DNA of 64,000 nucleotides from Pseudoalteromonas arabiensis (GTDB taxonomy: Bacteria; Pseudomonadota; Gammaproteobacteria; Enterobacterales; Alteromonadaceae): positions 124,001-188,000 of the forward strand of contig NZ_LRUF01000019.1 in assembly GCF_001550155.1 (NCBI RefSeq). Direction: 5' to 3'. Every line of letters begins with the position of its first letter. The stretch's first letter is position 1. Made by a program: the position numbers and the translations under genes. The notes beneath the pieces were generated by a model that worked only from the letters and a program-made list of their open reading frames with translations, made no database searches and was not told the origin of the DNA. Shown one piece after another: positions 6,115 to 15,002 of the stretch.

Positions 6115-8931
6115 ATGGCAACAACAACTAGAAAAACATATTTGAGTGTGCTGATAAGCTCGATTCTGGCCTCATCAATCAGTTTTGCTGCAACTGCTCA
6201 ACAACAAGAAAAAGATAGTAAGGCCGAAGAGGATGTTGAGGTTATTGAAGTTACAGGGATCCGTAGCAGTATTAAAGAATCAAACTTTCGAAAGAAGGAA
6301 GCAACGACAGTCGTTGACGTCGTTGTCGCTGATGATATCGGTAAGTTCCCTGATGAAAACTTAGCCGAAGCATTGCAGCGTATACCGGGCATCACCATTA
6401 CTCGTAATGGCGGTGAAGGGCAAAATATCCTCGTGCGTGGCTTAGGTGGTGGCTACAACATTACCACTTTGAATGGTCGTAAACTGGCGTCTGAAAACTC
6501 AGGCCGCGACTTTAACTTTGACACAATTGCCTCAGAATTAGTAGGAGCGCTTCAGGTTTATAAGTCGCCAGAAGCACGTTTAATTGAAGGGGGCATTGGT
6601 GCGGTTGTTGATATTGAAACTCGCAAACCATTAGACCAAGACGGCTTTACTTTGAGCGCTTCTGCAAAAGGAATTTATGAATCACGAACAGGCGATGTAC
6701 ATCCGCATGCTTCATTCATCATTGGTGACAACTTTAATGATGATACCTTTGGTGTACTTTTCTCGGGTGCTTATTCAAAGAAAACCTTACGTGCAGACAC
6801 ATACTCTGCTAGCGGCTTTTTTGACGAAGAAGAAGGTTGGGGGGCAGACAGCGCAGGTGTGCCAGTCGATATGAATGGCAACGGAGAAATTGATGGGCAA
6901 AGTGAAATATTTGCCTCAAAAATTCCGAGTTACATGTATTTTGCGAACGCGCAGGATGTGCGTGAGCGCGTCGGTGCGACGTTAGCAATGCAATGGCGTC
7001 CAACAGATACCCTAGATATAAACTTTGATGCTCTTTATTCACGTTACAATACTGATGGTCATCGCTATCAAATCGGTTTTGTAAACTATGATGAAAGCTG
7101 GACGCCAGGCACGCCAGTGTTTACTGATGCAGAATTTGATGACACAGGCCGTGTAGTATCAATGACGCAAACCGGTAATACCATGGTGGAGTTACTCAAC
7201 TTAACCAACCCTCGTAAAACCGACACTTATCAGTTTGCCCTTAATGCCAAATGGTATCCAATGGATGGTCTAACATTGGCTGTGGATGTTGCACACTCAA
7301 AAGCGAAAAACGAAAACGGTGGTGATAATCGCTTCGTGGTAGCGCGTGGTTTTATTGACTCGATTGGTATCGATTACACCACAGGTAATATGCTACCAGA
7401 TGTGACTTTATCGCCAGGCTTAACTGCGGATCAATCTTACGGTGCTCACTATAGCCGTAACACAGGTACCGGTGTTGAAGACACGGTTAATGACTTTAAG
7501 TTTACCGGTACGTTTGTGCCGGAAAGTGATTTAGTTACCCGTGTTGATTTTGGTTTAACTTATCTTGAACAAACTAAGAGTCAACTTGAATATGCATCAA
7601 AAAATGCCAGCCAATTTAGCAATGGTGGTCAATACTTAGAGCGTGATGGTTATGAATTTGATGACAGCACCGTGGTGAATGTCGGTGACTTTAACCTATT
7701 TGAAATCCCAAGCGATGTGTTCGTTGAGGCCAATTTCGATAACTTCTTAGAAGGCGAAAGCAGCATTACACCTGAGCCTTGGCCAAGTTTTGATTACGAT
7801 AAGTTACTTGCTTATTATCGTTCAATTAATGCTGAAGCAACTGATAAAAGTATCGTTGCATCGCTTAATTCATCGGGCACTTATGAGGTAACCGAAGAGG
7901 TTCTTACTGCGTATGCGCAAGTGACGCTCGAAAGTACCCTTGCAAAAATGCCGTACATGTTAAACGTCGGTATTCGCGGTTCGCAAACGGAAGTGAGCTC
8001 TAAAGGGTCGGTGTATGATTTATCGTTAATTGATTTACAAGATGATGGTAAACCACTCGAAAATGGTTGGCGCGATACCGTTGAGCAATCATTTAAAGGT
8101 GATTACAGCAATATTTTACCTAGCATGAACTTTAAACTGAGTATTACAGATGATTTTATTTATCGTTTTTCAGCCGCTAAAGTCATTAGCCGCCCATCTT
8201 TAGCTTATTTACGCCCATGGCTTGCGCCAAACTTTGATACTTATCGTGAAGGTTTACCACAACTTTCGATGGGGGATTCATCGTTAACACCAGAAGAAGC
8301 TAATCAAGCCGACATGACCTTAGAGTGGTACTTTGAAGACAGCAGCTCGTTGAGTGGTGGGGTGTTTGTAAAAGACCTGAAATCATTTATCGATTACGTC
8401 GAAAGCCCAGTTGAAATCGAAGGCGTTCGTTACTTTGCATCTTACCCTGGTAAGAGTGAATATGGTGCAACTATTAAAGGAGCTGAGTTTGCTTATCAGC
8501 AATCGCTTGAGAACTTATTACCTGAACCCTTCAATGGCTTAGGTTTTCAGCTTAACTACACTTATGTTGACAGCAGCTACGAGGAGCCAGAGCTGAAAGA
8601 GTCAGGCTTGCCATTTAGAGGTATGTCGAAAAACTCATACAACGCCGTGGTTTACTATGAGCAATATGGTTTCCAAGCGCGTTTAGCGTATAACTGGCGT
8701 AGCAAATTCTTGTCGGATCCTGATGCATGGGGTGGTCCATATTGGATCTCTGATTATGGTCAGTTAGATGCCAGCATGAGCTATAACATCAGTGACCAAT
8801 TCACTGTGTTTGCCGAAGCAACGAACTTAACAAATGAGCGTTATTGGGGTTACACAAAGCGTACTGACCAAGTGAGTTATCTTGAGCGTTTTGGTACTCA
8901 AGTTGCCTTGGGTGTTCGAGCTAGTTTCTAA
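6115..8931 (+). CDS. TonB-dependent outer-membrane receptor for an amino sugar (Omp_Aga-like)
   Basis: A 938-residue receptor of the large Caulobacter/Alteromonas type. It has a signal peptide at residues 1-28, a TonB-box-like EVIEVTGIRSS, a plug with PDENLAEALQRIPGITITR and ILVRGLGGGYN, and a long barrel that ends in a terminal Phe (GVRASF). It should carry the sugar or an oligosaccharide across the outer membrane with energy from TonB-ExbBD, feeding the inner-membrane permease encoded at 3544-4875. AGGA before the ATG at 6115 supports the start. The upstream gap has two copies of a CTTTC/GAAAG element, so the DeoR regulator probably controls it. It is followed by a hairpin at 8961 and then a small tatA gene. 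Confidence 0.85.
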   Translation: MATTTRKTYLSVLISSILASSISFAATAQQQEKDSKAEEDVEVIEVTGIRSSIKESNFRKKEATTVVDVVVADDIGKFPDENLAEALQRIPGITITRNGGEGQNILVRGLGGGYNITTLNGRKLASENSGRDFNFDTIASELVGALQVYKSPEARLIEGGIGAVVDIETRKPLDQDGFTLSASAKGIYESRTGDVHPHASFIIGDNFNDDTFGVLFSGAYSKKTLRADTYSASGFFDEEEGWGADSAGVPVDMNGNGEIDGQSEIFASKIPSYMYFANAQDVRERVGATLAMQWRPTDTLDINFDALYSRYNTDGHRYQIGFVNYDESWTPGTPVFTDAEFDDTGRVVSMTQTGNTMVELLNLTNPRKTDTYQFALNAKWYPMDGLTLAVDVAHSKAKNENGGDNRFVVARGFIDSIGIDYTTGNMLPDVTLSPGLTADQSYGAHYSRNTGTGVEDTVNDFKFTGTFVPESDLVTRVDFGLTYLEQTKSQLEYASKNASQFSNGGQYLERDGYEFDDSTVVNVGDFNLFEIPSDVFVEANFDNFLEGESSITPEPWPSFDYDKLLAYYRSINAEATDKSIVASLNSSGTYEVTEEVLTAYAQVTLESTLAKMPYMLNVGIRGSQTEVSSKGSVYDLSLIDLQDDGKPLENGWRDTVEQSFKGDYSNILPSMNFKLSITDDFIYRFSAAKVISRPSLAYLRPWLAPNFDTYREGLPQLSMGDSSLTPEEANQADMTLEWYFEDSSSLSGGVFVKDLKSFIDYVESPVEIEGVRYFASYPGKSEYGATIKGAEFAYQQSLENLLPEPFNGLGFQLNYTYVDSSYEEPELKESGLPFRGMSKNSYNAVVYYEQYGFQARLAYNWRSKFLSDPDAWGGPYWISDYGQLDASMSYNISDQFTVFAEATNLTNERYWGYTKRTDQVSYLERFGTQVALGVRASF

Positions 8932-8960
8932 TTTTAGTATTCCTAATGTTAGTGTTGTAC

Positions 8961-8985
8961 AAGCGCCTGCAAGGGCGCTTTTAAT
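8961..8985 (+). terminator. Hairpin terminator after the TonB-dependent receptor
   Basis: AAGCGCC pairs with GGCGCTT around a 6-base loop and is followed by TTAATT. It lies between the receptor stop and the tatA start, so tatA is either read through or has its own promoter. Confidence 0.65.
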
Positions 8986-9000
8986 TTAAAAAAGGTCGTT

Positions 9001-9156
9001 ATGGCAGGAATTAGTGTTTGGCAATTAGTCATTATTGCCGCAATTGTGGTGCTTTTATTTGGCACAAAAAAACTATCTCGAATAGGTGGCGATTTAGGGA
9101 CGTCAGTCAAAGGGTTTAAACGCGCTATGCAAGATAAACCTAATGATGAAGCCTAG
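9001..9156 (+). CDS. Solitary TatA/TatE-type translocase component
   Basis: A 51-codon gene too short for most ORF callers. The product begins [20 protein letters not shown], a single membrane span, followed by the FGTKKL hinge, an amphipathic helix ([16 protein letters not shown]) and a very short tail. This is the complete TatA/TatE architecture, although TatA is usually 65-90 residues; here the variable acidic tail is nearly absent. AAAGGT precedes the ATG. No tatB or tatC is adjacent. It lies 69 bases after the receptor stop and in the same locus as a twin-arginine protein (3001-3513), so it may help export of that dehydrogenase. It could equally be a general second TatA. Confidence 0.85.
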   Translation: MAGISVWQLVIIAAIVVLLFGTKKLSRIGGDLGTSVKGFKRAMQDKPNDEA

Positions 9157-9168
9157 TTCGCAATTACT

Positions 9169-10242
9169 TTAAATTATATTACTCCCCTGTTCAGGGTCAC
9201 GAGATTGATCTGCCTGTTCGCGAATATCATCGGCGTCACTGCTAACGTCATCAAGGCTGTGGTCGTCGAGTGATTTTGTTGCTTTTACAGGCGCACTTTC
9301 GGTGTTGCTTGGTTGATCGGTATCGCTATTTAAAATAATTCGCTCGCGAGCATCATCAGGCATGCTTATTTGCTCGGCTAAGTAAGTATTGACCAGCTCT
9401 CGCATTAATTGTGAGGCGACTTTTACAGTGCTATGCTCGTTGCTGTTCACCCAAAAATATATTGTTAAGTTGAGAGTGGCAGAGCCAAGCGATTCAATCA
9501 AGACCTGACTCGGTGGATCATTAATAACAGCAGGGTTTTGATTAACCACTTTCATCGCTAGTTGCTGAGCGTAGCGAATGTCATTGTCGTAACCAATGCC
9601 AACAGTAAAATGGCCTCGCATTTTGGGGTTGGCTGTGAGGTTTTTAATCACGTTTTTATACACGGTCGCATTGGGTATTTGAATGTGATTACCATCAAAA
9701 TCAACCAAGGTAGTAGCGCGAGCCGTAACCTTTTTAACGACCCCTAAACGACCATCCACTTCGATAACATCATCAATACGAAAAGGGCGTTGTACACTGA
9801 GCAGCATGCTTGAGATAAAGTTTTCGGCAATATCGCGAAAGGCAAAACCTAAAATAAGCCCGACTAATCCTGTACCGCTCATAATGGCTACAGCAAAACT
9901 GGTGAGCCCTGCAAGACGCAAAAATAAGTACACGCCAAACAAGATTATAATGATGCTAAAAAAACGCCGTGTCACCACATGTAATAGTTTACTTTCACTT
10001 ACAAAACCAAGCGGCTTTATCAATAGATACGATAAAGGGCGAGCTAATAAGTAGCAGATAATGATGGCTGTAATACCGAGTGTCAGTGCGGGTAACATTT
10101 GCCATGCAGTGTGTAAGAACTGCGTAACTTGTGAGTTTAAATCTTGCCAAGATAAACTATCTACGACCGCCTTTGGTACTATAGGTGTGTTCGATATAAG
10201 TAGATTAGCTAATTGATTTTTAAAGATTAAATAATAACTCAT
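9169..10242 (-). CDS. MscS-family mechanosensitive channel
   Basis: A 357-residue inner-membrane protein. Several N-terminal hydrophobic segments are followed by the pore helix region (AIMSGTGLVGLILGFAFRDIAENFISS) and the beta domain (QRPFRIDDVIEVDGRLGVVKKVTARATTL), both typical of small-conductance mechanosensitive channels. The C-terminal 50 residues are acidic and Ser/Asp-rich and look unstructured. It should open under membrane tension and relieve osmotic downshock. It is convergent with tatA, whose stop is only 12 bases away, and divergent from the yihY-like gene. Confidence 0.88.
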   Translation of the reverse strand: MSYYLIFKNQLANLLISNTPIVPKAVVDSLSWQDLNSQVTQFLHTAWQMLPALTLGITAIIICYLLARPLSYLLIKPLGFVSESKLLHVVTRRFFSIIIILFGVYLFLRLAGLTSFAVAIMSGTGLVGLILGFAFRDIAENFISSMLLSVQRPFRIDDVIEVDGRLGVVKKVTARATTLVDFDGNHIQIPNATVYKNVIKNLTANPKMRGHFTVGIGYDNDIRYAQQLAMKVVNQNPAVINDPPSQVLIESLGSATLNLTIYFWVNSNEHSTVKVASQLMRELVNTYLAEQISMPDDARERIILNSDTDQPSNTESAPVKATKSLDDHSLDDVSSDADDIREQADQSRDPEQGSNII

Positions 10243-10364
10243 TGCACCGTTCCCTGGATAATTGCTTTACTCTTATAAGCTTAGCTCAATGCAAATTAGG
10301 CGCCATTACGATTGGCAAGTTGTTTGCACCTTTATAATCATCTAAGCAATTTTTTAGGTCACAT

Positions 10365-11342
10365 ATGACTAAAGACAATCGCGGTTTTCAGGCTCACTCG
10401 CCGGTGGAAATTCCAATGCGAGGTTGGTGGGATATTAGCAAGCGGGTGTACCATAATTTATCACAAGATAACTTATCATTTGTAGCGGCTGGTGTGGCAT
10501 TTTATGCGTTGTTAGCTATTTTTCCTGCTTTGGCTGCGATTGTATCTGTTTATGCTTACTTTGCCTCACCAACCGATATTCATGATCAGCTTGATAAAGT
10601 GATTGCCATTTTACCTGCTAGTAGTCGCGATATTATTCTGATGCAAGTCAGTGAGGTGACACAGCAGTCGCAAAAAGTGTTAAGTATGAGTGCAATAGGT
10701 ACTTTGTTATTGACTGTTTGGAGTAGCAGTAAAGGCTGCCAAGCGCTAATCACAGCTTGTAACATTACCTATCATCAATATAACAAACGACAGTTTTTTG
10801 TGGCATTACTGGTACGTTTTCTATTTTCACTTGGCGCGATAGTTGTTGCGCTGGTGGCATTATTGATCATTGGTATCTTACCGATAGTGCTTAATTTAGT
10901 AGGCTTAACTGAGCTTATTGATTTAATGATTAAACTCATTACTTGGCCGTTGCTAGCTATTATTTTTAACTGCGCACTGGCATTCTTATATCGGTACGCA
11001 CCTCACCGTACCCCCGCAAAGTGGCGTTGGATTACGCCAGGTTCGATTATTGCCACTTTATTGTGGATCCTCGCATCCATTGGCTTTTCATATTATGTCT
11101 CGCAATTTGCAAGTTACAACGAAACGTATGGCTCGTTAGGTGGTGTTGTGATCATGTTGATGTGGCTTTATATCAGTGCTTATTTCATTGTTTTTGGTGC
11201 GGCCGTTAATGCCAGTATAGAACAGCAAACACTGGTTGATAGTACTGTAGGGCCAGTAAAAGAAGTCGGCGAGCGCGGAGCAACTGTGGCTGATAGATTA
11301 ACTAGGCAACAAAATGAGCATTCTAATAAAAAGAATGATTAG
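10365..11342 (+). CDS. YihY/BrkB-family inner-membrane protein
   Basis: A 325-residue protein with about six membrane spans. Seen are the family signature near the N-terminus (LSFVAAGVAFYALLAIFPALAAIVS), the middle segment SSSKGCQALITACNITYH, and the C-terminal YGSLGGVVIMLMWLYISAYFIVFGAAVNA. The family was once labelled RNase BN in error; its function is not established. The last 40 residues are charged and probably cytoplasmic. The gene stands alone between the divergent MscS gene and the pirin gene. Confidence 0.85.
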   Translation: MTKDNRGFQAHSPVEIPMRGWWDISKRVYHNLSQDNLSFVAAGVAFYALLAIFPALAAIVSVYAYFASPTDIHDQLDKVIAILPASSRDIILMQVSEVTQQSQKVLSMSAIGTLLLTVWSSSKGCQALITACNITYHQYNKRQFFVALLVRFLFSLGAIVVALVALLIIGILPIVLNLVGLTELIDLMIKLITWPLLAIIFNCALAFLYRYAPHRTPAKWRWITPGSIIATLLWILASIGFSYYVSQFASYNETYGSLGGVVIMLMWLYISAYFIVFGAAVNASIEQQTLVDSTVGPVKEVGERGATVADRLTRQQNEHSNKKND

Positions 11343-11415
11343 CGCGAATTTTACGCATGGTTGTTAGTTAAATTAGCGCCTACAATCATTTCATACAATT
11401 TACGGGAGTAAAGTT

Positions 11416-12258
11416 ATGAAAGTGATTCAACAGCTAAATAGCCGTGCCACACAAGATGGCGATGGTGTAAATATTAGCCGTATTCCAGGCTTTGATGGTA
11501 AATATTTAGACCCCTTCTTAATGATCGATGAGCTTAAGTCAGATGATCACAGTGATTTTATGGGGGGCTTTCCTGCACATCCTCATCGTGGTATCGAAAC
11601 CTTTACGTATATCATTAAAGGTGGCTTTGAGCATCAAGATCAAATGGGTAACAAAAAAGCCATCCGTGCAGGCGATGTGCAGTGGATGAGTACCGGCTTT
11701 GGTGTCATTCACAGTGAAATGCCATTGGCTGATGCTAAAGAGGGCATGCATGGTTTTCAAATTTGGCTAAATATGCCAAGTGCAGAAAAACTCAGAGCGC
11801 CACGCTATCAAGATACTACAGAAGCGCCAGCGCCAACGACTCGCAATGAGCAAGGTGTAGAACTTAAAGCACTTGCTGGGAGCTGGCAATTCGCCGGTGA
11901 GCAGCAGGTTTCTAGTCTACAAGACTTAGCAGCTGATGGCATGCTCGCTGATGTAACTTTACCGGCTGGTACACAGTTTTACCATGCGCCGCTTACACAA
12001 ACCAAGGTGATGCTGTATGTCCACACGGGTGAAATTCATACTGAACAGGGCGGTCCAGTTAAAGCAGGCAGCTTACTGATTTTAGAGCCTGGTAGTGACA
12101 TTGAATTTAACTCACAAACAGGTGCTGGCGTTTTGATACTTGTAGGCTCGCCACTTAAGCAACCAATCGCCCATATGGGCCCGTTTGTAATGACGACTCA
12201 AGCAGAATTACATCAAGCAGTACAAGACTATCAACAAGGTAAATTTGGCACACTATAG
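11416..12258 (+). CDS. Pirin-family bicupin protein
   Basis: A 280-residue protein with two cupin domains. The N-terminal cupin has the iron-binding pirin motifs HPHRGIET and, further on, STGFGVIHSEMP. The C-terminal cupin (QFYHAPL to LILEPGSDIEF) is more divergent, as is usual. Some bacterial pirins act as quercetin 2,3-dioxygenases and others bind regulatory partners; which applies here cannot be told. A glutathionyl-hydroquinone reductase follows 9 bases later, with its ribosome site overlapping this stop, so the pair is co-transcribed and may act on quinone or aromatic stress. Confidence 0.88.
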   Translation: MKVIQQLNSRATQDGDGVNISRIPGFDGKYLDPFLMIDELKSDDHSDFMGGFPAHPHRGIETFTYIIKGGFEHQDQMGNKKAIRAGDVQWMSTGFGVIHSEMPLADAKEGMHGFQIWLNMPSAEKLRAPRYQDTTEAPAPTTRNEQGVELKALAGSWQFAGEQQVSSLQDLAADGMLADVTLPAGTQFYHAPLTQTKVMLYVHTGEIHTEQGGPVKAGSLLILEPGSDIEFNSQTGAGVLILVGSPLKQPIAHMGPFVMTTQAELHQAVQDYQQGKFGTL

Positions 12259-12267
12259 GAGGTTATT

Positions 12268-13239
12268 GTGGGATTACTCGTAAATGGCCAATGGCAAGAT
12301 AAATGGTACGACACAGACAACAACCAAGGTGAATTTAAGCGAGAGGCAGCCCAGTTACGTAACTGGATCACCGCAGATGGCAGTGCAGGACCAAGTGGTG
12401 ATGCTGGCTTTAAAGCAGAAAAAGATCGCTACCACCTTTATGTCTCTTTAGCCTGTCCTTGGGCGCATCGCACTTTGATTTTTCGCCATTTAAAAGGCCT
12501 TGAAGATTATATCAGTGTGTCGGTTGTAAGCCCTGATATGCTAGAGCACGGCTGGACGTTTGATAAAGACAATCACAGCACCGGTGATGCACTTTTCAAT
12601 AGTGACTTTATGCATCAAATTTATACGCGTAATAAAGCTGATTATTCAGGCCGTGTTACGGTTCCTGTGCTTTGGGATAAAAAAACGCAGCGCATTGTCA
12701 GTAATGAGTCTGCTGAAATTATCAGAATGTTTAATAGTGCGTTTAATGCCCTTACAGGTAATGAGCGAGATTTTTATCCACAGTCGCTACGCTCTGAAAT
12801 TGATGAAATTAACGAGTTTGTTTATCACAACATCAATAACGGTGTGTATCGTGCGGGTTTTGCAACGACACAAGACGCTTATACAGAAGCCTTTGATGAT
12901 CTGTTTGCCGCTTTAGATAAAATTGAACAGCGTTTAACTGTTAATCGTTATTTAGTGGGCGAAACACTGACAGAAGCAGATTGGCGTTTATTCACCACCT
13001 TGATCCGCTTTGACAGTGTGTATGTGGGGCATTTTAAATGTAACTTACGTACTATCGAGAGCTATCCGGCGATCAGCAACTATTTACGTGAGCTATATCA
13101 ACTTGAAGGTGTGAGTAAGACCGTTGATTTTTATCATATAAAACGTCATTACTATTTTAGCCACACCATGATTAACCCAACTCAAGTTGTGCCAAAAGGT
13201 CCTGAAATAGATTACAACCGAGCACATAATCGTGGCTAA
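12268..13239 (+). CDS. Glutathionyl-hydroquinone reductase (Xi-class GST)
   Basis: A 323-residue cytoplasmic enzyme of the YqjG/ECM4 family, which reduces glutathionyl-hydroquinones. The catalytic Cys63 lies in LACPWAHRTLIF, the same position as in E. coli YqjG. The C-terminal all-helical domain contains the conserved TEADWRLFTTLIRFDSVY and a final HTMINPTQVVPKGP segment. It starts at GTG 12268, with AGGAGG at 12257-12262 placing the start firmly. It is directly downstream of the pirin gene, with the ribosome site overlapping that stop. Confidence 0.92.
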   Translation: MGLLVNGQWQDKWYDTDNNQGEFKREAAQLRNWITADGSAGPSGDAGFKAEKDRYHLYVSLACPWAHRTLIFRHLKGLEDYISVSVVSPDMLEHGWTFDKDNHSTGDALFNSDFMHQIYTRNKADYSGRVTVPVLWDKKTQRIVSNESAEIIRMFNSAFNALTGNERDFYPQSLRSEIDEINEFVYHNINNGVYRAGFATTQDAYTEAFDDLFAALDKIEQRLTVNRYLVGETLTEADWRLFTTLIRFDSVYVGHFKCNLRTIESYPAISNYLRELYQLEGVSKTVDFYHIKRHYYFSHTMINPTQVVPKGPEIDYNRAHNRG

Positions 13240-13249
13240 TTACAGCACG

Positions 13250-13276
13250 CAATAGCAGCTATTTCAGCTGCTATTG
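13250..13276. terminator. Perfect hairpin between convergent genes
   Basis: An 11-bp perfect inverted repeat (CAATAGCAGCT and AGCTGCTATTG) with a 5-base loop lies where the GST gene and the opposing ATPase gene converge, overlapping the last codons of the latter. Neither side has a clear T run, so factor-independent termination is uncertain. Confidence 0.5.
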
Positions 13277-13846
13277 ATAACCCTTCATTACGTCTTGAAT
13301 GGTGTTGATGCCAAACATCACCTTTTGAATAAATGACTCTGAACTTTTCACTAAGTTAAAATTTGGGTGTTGCGACCAGACGGCTTGAAGTTTGTCGTCA
13401 AGTATAATTGCTTGGTTGTCTGATTCATTTCTAACAGGGTTATTTGAGTGGATGCTTTGACCTGATTTAGCCGCGGTTTCGAAAAATATAACAGCGTCGT
13501 ATTGCGCGAGCTCGGTGTTTAAATCGGTGTTCAGGTATTTGAAAAACTCATCAGGGTTATCGGGCCAATAGGCGAGCCCATCTAAACTGCCACGATCGCA
13601 AAGCATTAAACGGTCTGGATGTTTGGTGCGTTGGATATGCTCAAGGTGCTTCTGGAGATTATAAATTGCTTGTTGTTGTGCTTTGATTAGACTAGGCGAA
13701 TCATTACGCTCTATACCACCACTGAATAGCATAGTTGCGGATTCAGGAACAACTACAATTTGAGTTGAAAACTCACGTCGTAATAAATCAATTGCCGTTG
13801 TTTTACCACCACCAGGTCCACCTGTTAACACAATCCGTTTTTTCAC
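13271..13846 (-). CDS. AAA_28-type P-loop ATPase/kinase-like protein
   Basis: A 191-residue protein with a Walker A motif near the N-terminus (VLTGGPGGGKTT, residues 6-17), a possible Walker B region (RLMLCDRGSLDGLAYW) and VVVPESATML. This pattern fits the AAA_28 group related to the NadR C-terminal kinase and to predicted nucleoside kinases. No partner gene or DNA-binding domain is present, and the substrate is unknown. It stands alone, convergent with the GST gene; its stop lies within a hairpin shared by both. Confidence 0.7.
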   Translation of the reverse strand: MKKRIVLTGGPGGGKTTAIDLLRREFSTQIVVVPESATMLFSGGIERNDSPSLIKAQQQAIYNLQKHLEHIQRTKHPDRLMLCDRGSLDGLAYWPDNPDEFFKYLNTDLNTELAQYDAVIFFETAAKSGQSIHSNNPVRNESDNQAIILDDKLQAVWSQHPNFNLVKSSESFIQKVMFGINTIQDVMKGYQ

Positions 13847-13941
13847 AATTTACCTATCCTATTAGCCATAATAGCTTTAAGTTAATAGCATAAAGTGAAA
13901 ATGAGAAGTAGCAAAATAGATTTAGATGATATAAATCATGA

Positions 13942-14199
13942 TTATAGCAATCTTAGCAACCAAGCAAACTGAGTGACTTGCTTAACAGGACCTTTCGAAG
14001 GTTCATCACTTTTCATTGCTTGATAACCCATCCCTGCGGTAAAAGCACTTGCGATACCGGCTTTGCTTACTGCAAAGCGTTTTAAACGATAATTAAAAGC
14101 TTGATGATGTTGGCGTTTTAATTCATCAGCCAAATCCATTTGTTCGCTAAGTGAGCGTACATTTTTTTGAGGCTTATTAATAAAATAATCAATAATCAT
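13942..14199 (-). CDS. Small protein of the YqjK type
   Basis: An 85-residue basic protein with a charged helical N-terminal half and a weakly hydrophobic Ala/Gly stretch (KAGIASAFTAGMGYQAM). It overlaps the YqjE-like gene by 4 bases (ATGA) and is third in an operon whose first two members match YqjD and YqjE. E. coli has the same order, with yqjK third, so this is probably its counterpart. Sequence similarity alone would not be enough to say so. Confidence 0.55.
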   Translation of the reverse strand: MIIDYFINKPQKNVRSLSEQMDLADELKRQHHQAFNYRLKRFAVSKAGIASAFTAGMGYQAMKSDEPSKGPVKQVTQFAWLLRLL

Positions 14200-14645
14200 G
14201 ATTCATCCTTATCGATATTAAGAAGCTGTTTAAAACTACGTACTGATTTATCAAACCCAATCTTGCTGCTGACATACCCTATATTCTTCCAAAGCCATAC
14301 TAAACAAAGTAATTGCAAAGCGATTAATGAAATCGCTGATAATATTAGCGATTGACTTAGGGTGAATATCGCAATGCCGATTGTGGCGAGTAAACCAGCC
14401 CATAACAGCACTAGACCACCTGCGAAACAAACCAGCATAATAATAGTGAGTGCCAACGAGCGTGTTGATAAACGCCACTCAGCGGCTGCTAACTCTTTAC
14501 ATATACCCGCTTGTTTTCGGTAGTCGACGTATAGCTGCTTAGAGTAGTCTGAGAGTTTGGCAAGATGATCTTGCCACTGATCAGCGTTTGACTTTTGATC
14601 AGTGGCATCTTGCGTTTTCTCATCTGTAGGTTGAGAAGATTGCAT
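14196..14645 (-). CDS. YqjE-like phage-holin-family membrane protein
   Basis: A 149-residue protein with a polar Asp/Gln-rich N-terminus, an amphipathic helix, and two adjacent membrane spans (LALTIIMLVCFAGGLVLLWA and a second segment at about 95-120). The arrangement fits the holin superfamily III/YqjE group. It lies 5 bases downstream of the DUF883 gene and overlaps the next gene by 4 bases. In E. coli this operon is induced in stationary phase, and YqjD brings ribosomes to the membrane; YqjE may serve as its partner. Confidence 0.72.
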   Translation of the reverse strand: MQSSQPTDEKTQDATDQKSNADQWQDHLAKLSDYSKQLYVDYRKQAGICKELAAAEWRLSTRSLALTIIMLVCFAGGLVLLWAGLLATIGIAIFTLSQSLILSAISLIALQLLCLVWLWKNIGYVSSKIGFDKSVRSFKQLLNIDKDES

Positions 14646-14650
14646 AACAA

Positions 14651-14992
14651 TTACTTACGGCGAATAAGTGCAGTTACTAGCATACCCGCTGCAAACGCAA
14701 TACCTGCTGTTGCAAGTGGGTTTTCTGAGGCAAGCTGACGTGTTTTGCCGCTGTATTCATTAAATTTAGCACGCGCTATAGCTTGCTTTTCAGAAAGCGT
14801 TTTAGCAGAGCTTGACGCACCTTGGCGAACACTGTGCTCGGCACTGGCTGCACGAGTCGATAAAGCATCCACAGCGTGATGTGCTGCTTCAGTTGCTTTA
14901 TCTGTGAATGGCGCTTCAACTTGAGCCGCTTTTGGATCTACATTGCTGTTGCTTGTTGCAGTTGAGTTCGATTTTGTCGTTGCGGTAGTCAT
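14651..14992 (-). CDS. DUF883 family protein (YqjD/ElaB/YgaM type)
   Basis: A 113-residue protein with an Ala/Ser/Lys-rich amphipathic body and one C-terminal membrane span (PLATAGIAFAAGMLVTALI) ending in RRK. The Gly-x-x-hydrophobic tail is the signature of the C-tail-anchored YqjD/ElaB family, which binds stalled ribosomes at the membrane in stationary phase. The ATG at 14992 is preferred over one 6 bases upstream because AAGGA lies 6 bases before it and abuts the other. It is the first gene of a three-gene operon. Confidence 0.8.
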   Translation of the reverse strand: MTTATTKSNSTATSNSNVDPKAAQVEAPFTDKATEAAHHAVDALSTRAASAEHSVRQGASSSAKTLSEKQAIARAKFNEYSGKTRQLASENPLATAGIAFAAGMLVTALIRRK

Positions 14993-15002
14993 AATCATTC
15001 CT

